This document shows, piece by piece, positions 1 through 8,534 of a stretch of 29,370 nucleotides of DNA; the stretch's first letter is position 1, and each line of letters starts with the position of its first letter. Origin of the DNA: CAZACQ01 sp964483725 (GTDB lineage Bacteria; Patescibacteriota; Gracilibacteria; Absconditabacterales; Absconditicoccaceae); the NCBI GenBank assembly GCA_964483725.1, contig CAZACQ010000014.1, positions 1 to 29,370 of the forward strand, read 5' to 3'. Under the pieces are notes generated by a model. That model saw nothing but the letters and a program-made list of their open reading frames with translations, did no database searches and had not been told where the DNA came from. Position numbers and translations under genes: made by a program.

Positions 1-155
1 TCATCTTCTTCATCAGTCATTTCTTCGTCTTCTTCATCAGTCATTTCTTCGTCTTGAACATCATTATCAAGATCTGTATCCATATCTTCAACACATGCTG
101 CTAAAAATGATAAAGAGAACAATCATAAAATCAATAATATCAATCTGTTAGACAT
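1..155 (-). CDS. Acidic lipoprotein (3' end outside window)
   Basis: The gene starts at 155 and runs off the left edge, so only about 51 residues are visible. The N-terminus is a lipoprotein signal: a hydrophobic stretch followed by the lipobox LAAC (Cys about residue 21), which predicts lipid attachment and exposure on the outer face of the membrane. After the Cys the chain is almost entirely Asp/Glu, with an 8-residue repeat DEEMTDEE encoded by a 24-bp tandem repeat. One glycine in the signal helix is TGA. The leader has no Shine-Dalgarno sequence. It is divergent from rlmH across 214 bp. Function is unknown; acidic repeats of this kind could bind calcium or act as a spacer, which is inference. 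Confidence 0.75.
4..55. repeat. 24-bp tandem repeat in lipoprotein gene
   Basis: Two complete 24-bp units (4-27 and 28-51) plus a 4-base start of a third. Each encodes eight acidic residues (DEEMTDEE register) in frame with the lipoprotein gene, so copy-number change keeps the frame. Confidence 0.8.
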
Positions 156-312
156 AATTTTTAATTAATTAATAAATAAATGTTTTATATTTATAATGTT
201 TAAAATAAGATTTTTCAAGTAGTTTGAAAATAATATAAAAAAATAATAAAGAATGAAAATGTGATAAATTAGCCATTTTCAAAGGAAAACTAAGTTTAAT
301 TATAAGAAAAAC

Positions 313-342
313 TTGACTAACAAGCTATTGTATGTATATATA
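313..342 (+). promoter_or_regulatory. Putative sigma-70 promoter of rlmH
   Basis: TTGACT at 313-318 and TATATA at 337-342, spacer 18 bp, about 28 bp upstream of the rlmH start. The rest of 156-369 is A/T-rich and shows no gene. Pattern match only; in DNA this AT-rich the -10 box carries little weight. Confidence 0.4.
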
Positions 343-369
343 GTTAAATATTTATAAATTAGAATAAAA

Positions 370-813
370 ATGAAAATTAGAATATTAAATATTTCTGATA
401 GTGATAAAGATCGAAAGTTTTGAATAGATGAATTCAAAAAAAGATTATGAAACAAATTAGAAATAGAGAATATAAAACCTGAAAAAAATTGAACAAAAGA
501 AAATATAATAAATAAAGAAACTGATAAAATAATAAAAAAAATTGATAAAGAAAATAATTATAAAATTTTATTAGATATTGATTGAGAACAATTAAATAGT
601 ATAGAATTAGCCAAACAAATAAATAAATTAAATCATATTACTTTCATAATTGCTTGACCATATTGATTAAACAAAGAAAAAATATCTAAATATATAAATA
701 AAAAAATATCTTTATGAAGAATTACTATGCCTCATTGACTTGCAAAATTAGTATTATTAGAGCAAATATATAGATCTTGGACAATAAATACTAATAAAAA
801 ATACCATTATTAA
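370..813 (+). CDS. rlmH: 23S rRNA pseudouridine-1915 N3-methyltransferase
   Basis: 147 residues, the usual RlmH length (about 155). RlmH is a SPOUT-class enzyme that uses S-adenosylmethionine to methylate N3 of pseudouridine 1915 in helix 69 of 23S rRNA. The family signature is plain in the C-terminal half: AGPYGL at 95-100 (the usual GGPYG SAM-knot loop), then TMPHGLAKL and LLEQIYRS at about 119-136, and a final KYHY replacing the usual G-x-PYHH. All eight glycines are TGA, so the gene is unreadable under the standard code; this is one of the best proofs of code 25 in the window. It stands alone between a divergent lipoprotein gene and a convergent trxB, followed at once by a terminator. Confidence 0.93.
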
Positions 814-841
814 AAAAGCTAGATTATAATCTAGCTTTTTT
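812..841. terminator. Bidirectional intrinsic terminator, rlmH/trxB
   Basis: A perfect 30-bp inverted repeat centred between 826 and 827, with the core GCTAGATTATAATCTAGC flanked by A6 on one side and T6 on the other. It sits between convergent stops (rlmH stop 811-813, trxB stop 847-849) and can serve both strands. Confidence 0.85.
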
Positions 842-846
842 AATAA

Positions 847-1776
847 TTATCTTAAATAATTTTCAATATCTATTGCAGCCATACATCAAGTTCCTGCAGA
901 TGTAACTGCTTGTCTATAATGTTTATCTTGAACATCTCAAGCAGCAAAAACTCATTCAACAGAAGTTTTTGTAGTACCAGCTTTTGTAATTATATAACCA
1001 TCATCATCTAAATCCAATTGTCATTCTAAAAAGTCTGTATTAGGTTTATGTCAAATTGCATAAAATAATCATCACAAATCCTTTTCATAATACTCATCAT
1101 CCTTATTATTATAAACAAGTACTTTTTGTAATAACATTTCACCCATTGCTTCCTTTACTTCAGTATTCCATAAAATTTCAATTTTATCATTATCAAATGC
1201 TCTTTGTTGCATAACTTTAGAAGCTCTAAACTCATCTCTTCTTACAAACATATATACTTTACTTGCAAATTTAGTTAGATGCAGTGCTTCTTCTATTGCA
1301 GAATCTCATCAACCAACAATTCATAATTCTTTATTTCTAAAAACTGGTAAAGCTCAATCACATACAGCACAAGCAGATATTCATTTTTGCCAAAAATCAT
1401 CTTCTCATTTTATTCCCAATCTTTTAGCTATTGCTCAAGTAGAAATTATAATAGTTTTTGTCTCATAAACATCATCTCATACAAAAACTTTAAAAGGTTT
1501 TCAAGATAAATCTACCTTATCAACAGTTTTTGTTTCAATTCTAACTCATGAATTAACTGACTGTTGTCTCATTTCTTCCATTAGCTTTGGTCAAGAAATT
1601 CAATTAGGAAATCAAGGATAATTTTCTACTTCATTAGTAGTAGTTAATTGTCATCAAGCAGAAACTCATCAAGCCATATTTCATTCAAACATCAAGGGAT
1701 CAAGCATAGCTCTTCAAGTATAAATTCAAGCAGTATGTCAAGCTGGTCAAGATCAAATAATTATAACATTTTCCAT
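847..1776 (-). CDS. trxB: Thioredoxin reductase
   Basis: 309 residues, typical for low-molecular-weight bacterial TrxB, a cytoplasmic FAD enzyme passing electrons from NADPH to thioredoxin. The N-terminal FAD motif is GSGPAG (about 8-13). The redox-active pair is CAVC at residues 136-139, the same position as in E. coli TrxB. The NADPH domain carries GGGDSAIEE, and the C-terminal FAD motif ends with AGTGCMAAIDIE. Most of these glycines are TGA. The C-terminal variant AGTGCMAA (usually AGDC) has an additional Cys where Asp-Cys is common. It lies 81 bp downstream of hisS on the same strand. No thioredoxin gene is in view; the peroxiredoxin at 7036 is a plausible partner. Confidence 0.95.
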
Positions 1777-1857
1777 TGATTTTTAATTTAATTTATAAAA
1801 CATAGTATTATTATCCAGATTTTTGTCTACTTTACAAAATTAAATATTAAACTTAAA

Positions 1858-3189
1858 TTAGATAAATTTATTAATAGAAAGTTTTTCTTCCTCTCATGTT
1901 TCCATATTTTTTATTATTATAACTCAGTCTTGTTTTTCTTTTTCTCAAAATATTACAACATTTTTAGCTCATTTTTTATTTGCCAACTGTAATTGCTTTT
2001 TAAATTTATCTTCAAATGGATATATTTCAATTTTGTATCATTTTTTATAAAACACTGAAAGAATTGATAATATGTCTGTATAAGTATCATCAAAATTTAT
2101 GAAAAAATAATCTGGTCACAATGAAAATTCCTTATTCACTAATCATTTATCCAATATCAATGATAATAACCTATCTACTCAAATACTTCAACCAACTCAA
2201 GAACAGTCTTTTTTAGGATCAAGAAATTTAGTTAATCAATCATATCTTCCTCAAGAACAGACACTTCAAAAACCCTCATATCAAGATACAAATGTTTCAA
2301 AGACCATTCATGTATAATAATCTAGTCCCCTGATTATTCACAAATTAATCTTATAATTCATATCTATTCAGATAGATTCAGATATAGCCAATATCTGTGA
2401 TATAGTAATTTTAAGTTCATTTATTCAAGCAGTATATTCATCAGAAGAAACAATATCAGATATACTATCAAGTTCTGATATATCAAAATCAGATGATATC
2501 AAAGATAATAACTTTTCTATATCATCATAAGACAATCAAAGTGCATTAGATTCCTTATAAAACTCATCTTTTGTTATCTTTTCATATTTGTCTATCAATA
2601 TTGCTAAATTATTTTTTTGATTATCATCTTTAGAAATTGCATCCAAAAAACTCGAAATTATTTTTTTATTGTTAATATTAATTATAAAGTCTACATTCAA
2701 TCATAGCTTTTTTTTTATTTTTAATAATGCTGTATACAAAACAACAACAATTTCTGAATCATAGTGAAAAATATTATCAAATTTTTCTTGATTCCATATT
2801 ACATCAATATCAGCTTGAGTAAACTCCTTAAACCTTCATTTTTGTTGTCTTTCTCATCTTCGTACTTTTCAAATTTGGTATTTTTTAAAAGGAAAAGACA
2901 ATTCATTATAGTAATCAATTACATATCTTGCAAAAGGAATAGTATGATCAAAGTGTAATGAATATGATTTTGGATCCTCTATTCACTGAGCTAATCAATA
3001 TAATCAAAAAATTTGTTTGCTTGCTTCTTCTCATCACTTAGCTAATAAAACATTATTAGACTCAACAGCTGGTGTTTGTATATTAATATAACTAGATTTT
3101 GAAAATATATATTCAATATTATCAACTAGTTCTTTATAAATTAACTGCTCTTCTGGTGTATATTCTAAAAATCATCCAGGTTTTAACAT
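1858..3189 (-). CDS. hisS: Histidyl-tRNA synthetase
   Basis: 443 residues, close to the bacterial norm of about 420. A class II synthetase that attaches histidine to tRNA-His. It starts LKPGGFLEYTPEEQL and has the class II motif 2 region in the form RRGERQQKGRFKEFTQ (about residue 110), the ATP-binding arginine loop. The C-terminus has the anticodon-binding domain with the typical ending NMETGEEEKLSINKFI. Stop is TAA. The start is the ATG following a 6-nt gap after the stop of the upstream unknown gene 3196-3609, which suggests co-transcription. No Shine-Dalgarno sequence is present; the leader is A/T only. Confidence 0.93.
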
Positions 3190-3195
3190 ATTATT

Positions 3196-3609
3196 TTATT
3201 TTAATATAAAAATACTATTTCATCTAGAGCTTAAACTTGTTTCCAACTCTTTAAATTTATCATATCATAACTTATCACAATAATAATTGTAATCAATCTC
3301 ATCTACAAGAATTATTGAATCATTATAATGATTTGAATCATTAAGCTCTTCTATTAAAAATAGTGAATATATTCATTCATTATCAGAAAATTTATAATTT
3401 TTACAATTAACATCAGAATAATTTAAAAAATCTTCTAAGCTTACTTCATTATTTAACAATTTTTTATAATTCATAAAAATGTATCAATAAATTGAATATG
3501 AAAACAATTCATAGTTAGACTTTTTTTCCAAAGTACTTGCAAGTTCATCAAATACAGACAAATTAGTTATATTATTTAAATCAATAAATAAATTTAGTTT
3601 ATCTCTCAT
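3196..3609 (-). CDS. Unknown 137-aa acidic protein in hisS operon
   Basis: A 137-residue open frame with code 25 (at least two TGA glycines), just 6 bp upstream of hisS on the same strand, so very probably co-transcribed with it. The sequence is rich in Asn, Asp, Leu and Tyr, with no signal peptide, no membrane segment and no motif that I recognise. It begins MRDKLNLFIDLNNITNLSVF and ends SSRGNSIFILK. The middle contains an acidic stretch (LIEELNDSNHYNDS). The composition is normal for a soluble cytoplasmic protein. The call as a gene rests on the uninterrupted frame, the tight spacing and the normal codon use. Function unknown. Confidence 0.7.
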
Positions 3610-3696
3610 CAAAAAATATTAAAAATAAAACTTATTAAAGTTCATATTAATTAATTTAAAATCAAAATCAATATATAATATATACGGCAATTATAA

Positions 3697-4020
3697 TTAA
3701 TTTCAGTGCAAATCATCATAGAACTCTTCTCCTAATCAATTATTGCAGATCTCCTCAACTATCAACAAGCTTCTTTTAAAATCAGCACTAGTTATAAAAT
3801 CTTGATTTATAGTCACTCATATGGAAGTAGATGATAAAAGAAGCTTATCAAATAATTCAGTTATTTCATCATCACTCATACTATAATATTTTTCTTTAAT
3901 ATCAGCAATTCTTTGATCTACTGTCATAGCATCAACAAGTTCTCAGCTAAAATCTAAGCCTTTATCAAAAGATGCTTCAGTTGTTTCAATTCTTCATAAA
4001 TCAATATCTTTTTCAGACAT
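3697..4020 (-). CDS. Unknown 107-aa soluble protein
   Basis: A 107-residue code-25 frame that starts MSEKDIDLGRIETTEASFDK and ends EEFYDDLHGN. It is acidic and predicted helical, with no signal peptide, membrane segment or cysteine cluster; one Cys occurs near the C-terminus (EEICNNG). It lies 87 bp upstream of the 137-aa gene and is read in the same direction, probably the first gene of the unit 4020-847. The 146 bp upstream also carry the divergent promoter of the small gene at 4167. I do not recognise the family. Confidence 0.7.
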
Positions 4021-4109
4021 ATTAAATTTAGTTATTATTAAATGTTTTATATATTAGTTTTAATCTATTTAAAATCAAGAAAACTTTAACAATAAAATCG
4101 AACAATCTA

Positions 4110-4137
4110 TTGACTTATTTTATAATATAAATAATAT
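4110..4137 (+). promoter_or_regulatory. Strong sigma-70-like promoter of 4167 gene
   Basis: TTGACT at 4110-4115 and TAATAT at 4132-4137 with a 16-bp spacer; an alternative TATAAT lies too close at 4121-4126. Transcription would start near 4144, giving a leader of about 23 nt. Confidence 0.55.
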
Positions 4138-4153
4138 ATGTTCCCTTTTCAAA

Positions 4154-4159
4154 AAGGAG
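4154..4159 (+). promoter_or_regulatory. Consensus Shine-Dalgarno, unusual here
   Basis: AAGGAG, 7 nt before the ATG at 4167. It is the only perfect SD in front of a gene in this window; other leaders are A/T-only. It also sits in a short inverted repeat (CCTTTT, loop CA, AAAAGG; 4144-4157) that could partly hide it. Confidence 0.7.
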
Positions 4160-4166
4160 AAACATC

Positions 4167-4358
4167 ATGTCTGAAGAAACAATAGAAATCAAGTGCCCTG
4201 ATGGGCAGACTCGTAAGTTTTTGATTCAAAAAGAGGGTGTTTTTGGATCAAAATATGCAATTTACGAAATAAGAGGCTTTGGCAACACTAAAATTGCTGA
4301 ATCTCCAAACAGAAAAAGTGTGGCAGATATTATCAGACTACACTTTCCAAACAATTGA
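4167..4358 (+). CDS. Small standard-code-like protein, ends in TGA
   Basis: A 63-residue protein beginning MSEETIEIKCPDGQTRKF and ending RLHFPNN. It has five glycines, all GGN, and none is TGA; its last codon before the terminator is TGA. Its G+C is about 35%, clearly above its surroundings. It has a consensus promoter, a perfect SD and a strong terminator starting 9 nt after the TGA. If UGA is Gly here, the frame would run on to a TAA at 4422-4424, adding about 21 residues encoded by the terminator hairpin itself and overlapping proS by 21 bp. The protein looks small, soluble and possibly beta-rich (IEIKCPDGQTRKFLI, then KYAIYEIRGFG); I do not recognise it. Recent acquisition from a standard-code donor, or a real context-dependent stop, are both possible. 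Confidence 0.8.
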   Translation: MSEETIEIKCPDGQTRKFLIQKEGVFGSKYAIYEIRGFGNTKIAESPNRKSVADIIRLHFPNN

Positions 4359-4366
4359 AAACAAAA

Positions 4367-4401
4367 TGTGCTAGGGTTATCTACCCTAGCACAGATTTTT
4401 T
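4367..4401 (+). terminator. Strong intrinsic terminator of 4167 gene
   Basis: An 11-bp perfect stem (4367-4377 with 4383-4393, core GTGCTAGGGT/ACCCTAGCAC), loop TATCT, followed by GA and T6. It is the most G/C-rich hairpin in the window besides the right-edge repeat. It lies before the next in-frame TAA (4422), which matters for how the TGA at 4356 is read. Confidence 0.85.
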
Positions 4402-4403
4402 CA

Positions 4404-5672
4404 TTAAATATCAGACCAATCTAATAATAATTTTTCTCAAGTTTTTCTCTTAATTAGTTCTACTACATTATCTCAATTTTCTAATGTTTTATCTGATACA
4501 ACAATTTGATAAGGATATCATATTAAGTCTGCATCTTTAAGCTTGAATCAAGGTGACTGCTCTCTATCATCAATCAATACTTCTTTTCATGATTTATACA
4601 TAGCATCATAAATTTCTTCAGCTTTCTTAATTCATTTTTCTCATATAGGAATAATAACATATTTATAAGGAGCTACTGTCTCAGGCCACACTATTCATTT
4701 TTCATCATTAAAAACTTCAACCAAGACAGCCATCAAACGAGATATTCATATTCAATAACATCACATTTGTACATATTCTTTTTTATTATCTTTATTTGTA
4801 TAAGTCAAATCAAACGACTTAGAAAACCTATCATATAATTTAAAAATGTTTCATACTTCTGCTGCTTTCTGCTTAGTTAATTTTCTTCATAAAGTTTTTG
4901 AAAATATAGATAAAACTTCATCTCATTTTTTTTCTAATTCAAATTTATCAGACATCTTTTCAGCTAACTCTTCATTAATAGCATAATTTGATTCTTCATC
5001 AATCCAAATATTATCTTCTCAAGCCTGAGTTAATGTTTGAAATTCAATTGAAGGCTTATCAGAGAAATCTCAACCAGGTGCTTCTACTTCATATGTTAAA
5101 TCTCAAAGTCATAATCTATTGTACACATTCCTATAAGCAGATATAACCTTATCAAAATAAGTATCTAGATCGGATTCATTTTCATGAAATGAATAAAGAT
5201 CTTTCATCATAAACTCTCTTCACCTCAAAAGTCAAGATTTTGCTCTTTTTTCATTTCTAAACTTATTTTGTATTTGAAATACAGATTTTGGTAAATCTTT
5301 ATGTGAAGATATATATTTAGCTAATAATGGAGTTACAATTTCCTCATGAGTAGAATTAAGAGCATAGTCATGTCATGTGGCTCATTCTAACTTAAACAAG
5401 ACATCAATTTCATCCCATCTTCAAGTCTTATCCCAAGTTTGTTTAGGAGCTAATGCTGGCATATAAATTTCATTTGCTCCAATACTAAACATTTCTTCTC
5501 TTACAATATTTTCTATTTTTTTAAGAACAATATTTCACATAGGCAAGTATGTGTAAACTCATGCCATAACTTTATCTACAAATCATCATCTAATCAAAAG
5601 TTGAGCATTAATTGAAATTTCCTCATATCAAACTTGTTTTAAGCTTTTAACAAATGTATTAGAAAGTCTCAT
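4404..5672 (-). CDS. proS: Prolyl-tRNA synthetase, short form
   Basis: 422 residues. A class II synthetase that charges tRNA-Pro. The N-terminal catalytic half is clear: VMAGVYTYLPMG, then IYMPALAPKQTWDKTGRWDE (about 78-98), the motif 2 region with FRNEKRAKSGLLRGREFMMKD, and motif 3 with CYGIGISRL near the C-terminal third, followed by the anticodon-binding domain. At about 420 residues it lacks the inserted editing domain (INS) of the usual 570-residue bacterial enzyme; the same short form is known from alphaproteobacteria and mitochondria. It starts at ATG 5672, 23 bp after rpoD, so the two genes probably share a transcript. Its 3' end faces the odd small gene at 4167. Confidence 0.93.
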
Positions 5673-5695
5673 ATTTTATTTTATATATATTTAAA

Positions 5696-6886
5696 TTATA
5701 ATTTAAGTGTATTTCATTTTGAAGAAGTTTTTTCTAAATACTTCATTCTTTCAATATAATCTTGAATACCTAATAATTTCTGCAGTCCTTCATGTTCTTT
5801 TAATTTTTGTAAAACTTTCTGTTCTATCTGTCTTACTCTTTCTCTTGTAACATTAAATTCAGCTCAAACCTGTTCTAATGTATATCTAGGTCAATCAATT
5901 CAGTATCTCATTTTAATTATTTTAGCTTCTCTTTCATCAAGCATATCCAAAATTTTATCCAAGTTTGATGAAATTGTTTGTTTTTCTACATAATCATCTG
6001 GTGTAAGAGTTTTTTCATCTGCAATTAAATCTCAAATACTATTTTTACCATCATCTCATACTTCAGCATCCAAGGAAATATTTCAAAATATAACTTCCTC
6101 TAATTTTTTAACTTTTTTATAAGGAAATCATAGATATTTAGAAATTTCTTTAGCATTAGGCTCTCTTCAGTATCTTTGAAAAAGCTCCTGTGAAGCTCTA
6201 TTAAATGCATTAATTTCATCAATTAAGTGTACAGGTATTCTTACATTTTTTGTAATATCTGCAATAGATTTTGTTATAGATTGTTTTATCCACCAAGTAG
6301 CATAAGTTGAAAATTTAAAGTCTTTACTAGGATCAAACTTTTCAATTGCTTTTATCAAACCAATGTTTCACTCTTGAATCAAATCCATAAAAGATAACCT
6401 AGATCATAGAAACCTTTTTGCAATACTAATCACTAATCTTAAATTAGATTCCATAAGCTTTTTCTTAGCTTCATCATCTCATTTTTTAATAGCATTCGCT
6501 AAGTCTTTTTCTTCTTGTGCTGTTAATAATGGTATTTTTGAAATATCATTAAAATACAACTTAATGAAATCTTTGTATTGTTGGTCATTTATATTGTGTT
6601 CAGTGTCATACAAGGATACTGAACCAAGTTTTCTTTCTTTTGTTCATTCATTTGCCTCTCTTTCTAGTATTTCTTCAATTGTCTCTATTTTAATTCACAA
6701 TTTATCTGCTATATCATAAAACTTTTCTACAAGTTCAATTTGTTCATCAATATTACTTAATTTACTAATAATTTCATCTTCAGTAATATATCATTTATCC
6801 AATCATTTGCTCATAGTATCCTGCAAATCTAGTGGAAGTTCTTTAATATCATCTTTTAACTTATCCCAAAGTCTTTGTTTAGCCAT
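5696..6886 (-). CDS. rpoD: Primary RNA polymerase sigma factor
   Basis: 396 residues. The housekeeping sigma-70 factor that directs RNA polymerase to -35/-10 promoters. Region 1.2 and 2 are visible in order: DISKIPLLTAQEEKDLA, then ESNLRLVISIAKRFLG, DLIQEGNIGLIKAIEKFD and the -10 recognition and melting segment FSTYATWWIKQSITKSI. Region 3 follows (IPVHLIDEINAFNRA), then region 4 with EREAKIIKMRYGIDG and the helix-turn-helix LEQVGAEFNVTRERVRQIEQ. The N-terminal region 1.1 is replaced by about 115 acidic residues without clear similarity. A C-terminal tail of about 30 residues extends past the usual end. Upstream lies an A/T leader and the prx terminator; proS follows within 23 bp. Confidence 0.95.
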
Positions 6887-6985
6887 AAATTTATATTATT
6901 ATAATATTATAAAATAATTTTTTAACACAAAAAACACTTACACATTTCAAGTATAATATAAGTATTTTTCAAAAAAAATCAATAA

Positions 6986-7019
6986 AAAAACTATAGTAAA
7001 TTTAATTACTATAGTTTTT
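6986..7019 (-). terminator. Terminator after peroxiredoxin
   Basis: Stem AAAAACTATAGTAA (6986-6999) with TTACTATAGTTTTT (7006-7019), a perfect 14-bp match around a 6-nt loop, starting 17 bp beyond the prx stop on the minus strand and followed by a T-rich run. The remaining 6887-6985 is rpoD leader; no gene seen there. Confidence 0.8.
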
Positions 7020-7035
7020 ATTTGTTTTATTGAGT

Positions 7036-7692
7036 TTATTTATTTGGATTTTCATGTGTACAAATATACCAATCCTTACAATTGTATTTTTCTTGGTTAG
7101 ATTTTGCATCTTCCATATTTGTAGCTGGTGGAACAATTACATCATCTCAGAATATTTCATTATTTGGCCAATCACATGCAGTTGCTCTTCAGTGTTCATA
7201 AGTAATTTGTAAAGAGTCAATTACTCTAATTATCTCATCTATATTTCTACCATTTGTCAGTGGATAATACATTAATGTAGCAATTTTTCATTCAGGATTA
7301 ATTATAAACACAGCTCTAACTGTATGAGAATCATCAGCTTCTGGTTGAAGCATTCAGTATTCATAAGCTATCTTTGGATGAGCAACTATTGGGAATGTTA
7401 TATCAACTCAAAATTTTTCTTTAATATTATTAACCCAAGCAATATGTGATTGTATTCAGTCAATTGAGTATCAAATAAGTTCTACATTTCTTTTATTAAA
7501 CTCCTCAATTTTATTTTGGAATCATATAAATTCTGTAGTACATACAGGTGTAAAGTCTGCAGGATGTGAGAACAAAACTACCCATTTACCCTTGTAATCA
7601 TTAGGGAAGTTTATGAATCATTTTGTACTAGGAGCATTAAATTCAGGAGCCTGTTCTCATATCAATGGTATTCTCATTTCATTATTTTCCAT
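7036..7692 (-). CDS. Peroxiredoxin (Prx6 / AhpC type)
   Basis: 218 residues. A thiol peroxidase that reduces hydrogen peroxide and organic peroxides in the cytoplasm. The peroxidatic cysteine lies in the signature HPADFTPVCTTE (about residues 43-54), and the long C-terminal part with ADDSHTVRAVFIINPEGKIA and RVIDSLQ is typical of the Prx6 subfamily. The tail after VIVPPATNMEDAK contains two more cysteines (NCKDWYICTHE), as in archaeal-type Prx6 enzymes where they form a disulfide. Electrons could come from the thioredoxin system (trxB at 847). It is monocistronic: a terminator follows, and the leader contains two inverted repeats. Start ATG at 7692 fits the conserved N-terminus (MRIPLIGEQAPEF). 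Confidence 0.92.
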
Positions 7693-7720
7693 TTTTACTT
7701 TGTTTAGTATATAAATTTAA

Positions 7721-7741
7721 AAGATGAATATAATTCATCTT
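7721..7741. promoter_or_regulatory. Hairpin in prx 5' leader
   Basis: AAGATGAAT (7721-7729), loop ATA, ATTCATCTT (7733-7741): a perfect 9-bp stem 28 nt upstream of the prx start. No T-run in the prx direction, so a terminator is unlikely; an operator or mRNA-stability element is possible. Confidence 0.4.
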
Positions 7742-7788
7742 GCTATAATTTAAATGTTTTTATATAATATCAAAACTATAATGTTAAA

Positions 7789-7804
7789 TACCTAATATTA
7801 GGTA
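7789..7804. promoter_or_regulatory. 16-bp palindrome between prx and small gene
   Basis: TACCTAATATTAGGTA, perfect, about 97 bp upstream of prx and 28 bp upstream of the divergent small gene. A dyad of this length between divergent genes is a good operator candidate; the binding protein cannot be named. Confidence 0.4.
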
Positions 7805-7831
7805 AATAGATTTTGATTAGAATAAAAGTAA

Positions 7832-8041
7832 ATGAAAATCAATAATAACCAACAAAGAACTAAGGGCCAAAACTTTATTTGGAAACTTGATTTAATTGTT
7901 TTATGAGAAAAAACAATCATTCAAAGAATTCATCATATAAATCAACCCAAAACTGTAACAATCAAAAGTTTTTTTTCACTTATACGACTTTTAGATGTAA
8001 CTGAATTATATTTATCAAGTCAAAAAAGAAAAAACAAATAA
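7832..8041 (+). CDS. Unknown 69-aa basic protein
   Basis: A 69-residue code-25 frame with one TGA glycine (LIVLGEKT) and a TAA stop. It begins MKINNNQQRTKGQNFIWKLD and ends LYLSSQKRKNK. The composition is basic and the centre is hydrophobic to amphipathic (TIKSFFSLIRLLDV). There is no signal peptide and no recognised domain. It is divergent from prx and 103 bp upstream of tsaE on the same strand. Support comes from the frame, the ATG and the normal local codon use only, so this remains a tentative gene. Confidence 0.5.
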
Positions 8042-8144
8042 AGGTTAATTAATATAAGATATATAATAAACAAATTAGTTATTGAAAATGACAACACATT
8101 AAATATAATTAAATCCAACATTTTAGAAGAAATAATAATAAATT

Positions 8145-8534
8145 ATGATAATAAATTCTCAAGAAGAAATGCAAAAGTTTGCAAAAGAACTATTTGATAA
8201 GTGACATAAAAGAATCTTATTATACTGAGATCTATGAGCCTGAAAGACACAATTTACTCAGTGATTTGCAAACAAATTAGGAATTGAAGAATTTGAAATA
8301 CAAAGTCCTACTTATACTTATATGAATGAATATCAATCAAAATTATTGCACATTGATATGTATAGAATTGAGGAAATTCAAGAACTTATTGAAAAATGAA
8401 TAATCGATAAAATAGAAGAATATGAATATATTTGTATAGAATGGCCAAAATTTGAAGATAGTTATATTGATGATGATTTTTTAAAGATACAAATTAATAA
8501 ACTTGATGAAACAAAAAGAGAAATTATTTTCTAA
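8145..8534 (+). CDS. tsaE: tRNA t6A biosynthesis ATPase TsaE
   Basis: 129 residues, slightly short for the family (about 150). TsaE is the P-loop ATPase that works with TsaB and TsaD to put the threonylcarbamoyl group on A37 of ANN-decoding tRNAs. The Walker A motif GDLGAGKT is at 28-35, followed by TQFTQ, LGIEEFEIQSPTYTYMNEY and the Walker B-like LLHIDMYRIE, then ICIEWPKFED near the C-terminus. Five of six glycines are TGA, including all three of the P-loop. The start at 8145 is the only in-frame ATG upstream of the P-loop region at a sensible distance. Its 3' end overlaps the convergent aminotransferase gene by 11 bp, and there is no room for a terminator. Confidence 0.93.

Noticed and set aside
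2764..2958. Plus-strand 64-aa frame opposite hisS
   Set aside because: Lies inside the class II motif 2 coding region of HisRS; composition is that of an antisense shadow.
4359..4424. Readthrough extension of the 4167 gene as part of the protein
   Set aside because: It is encoded by the terminator hairpin and the proS tail; not included in the gene call but kept open in the finding.
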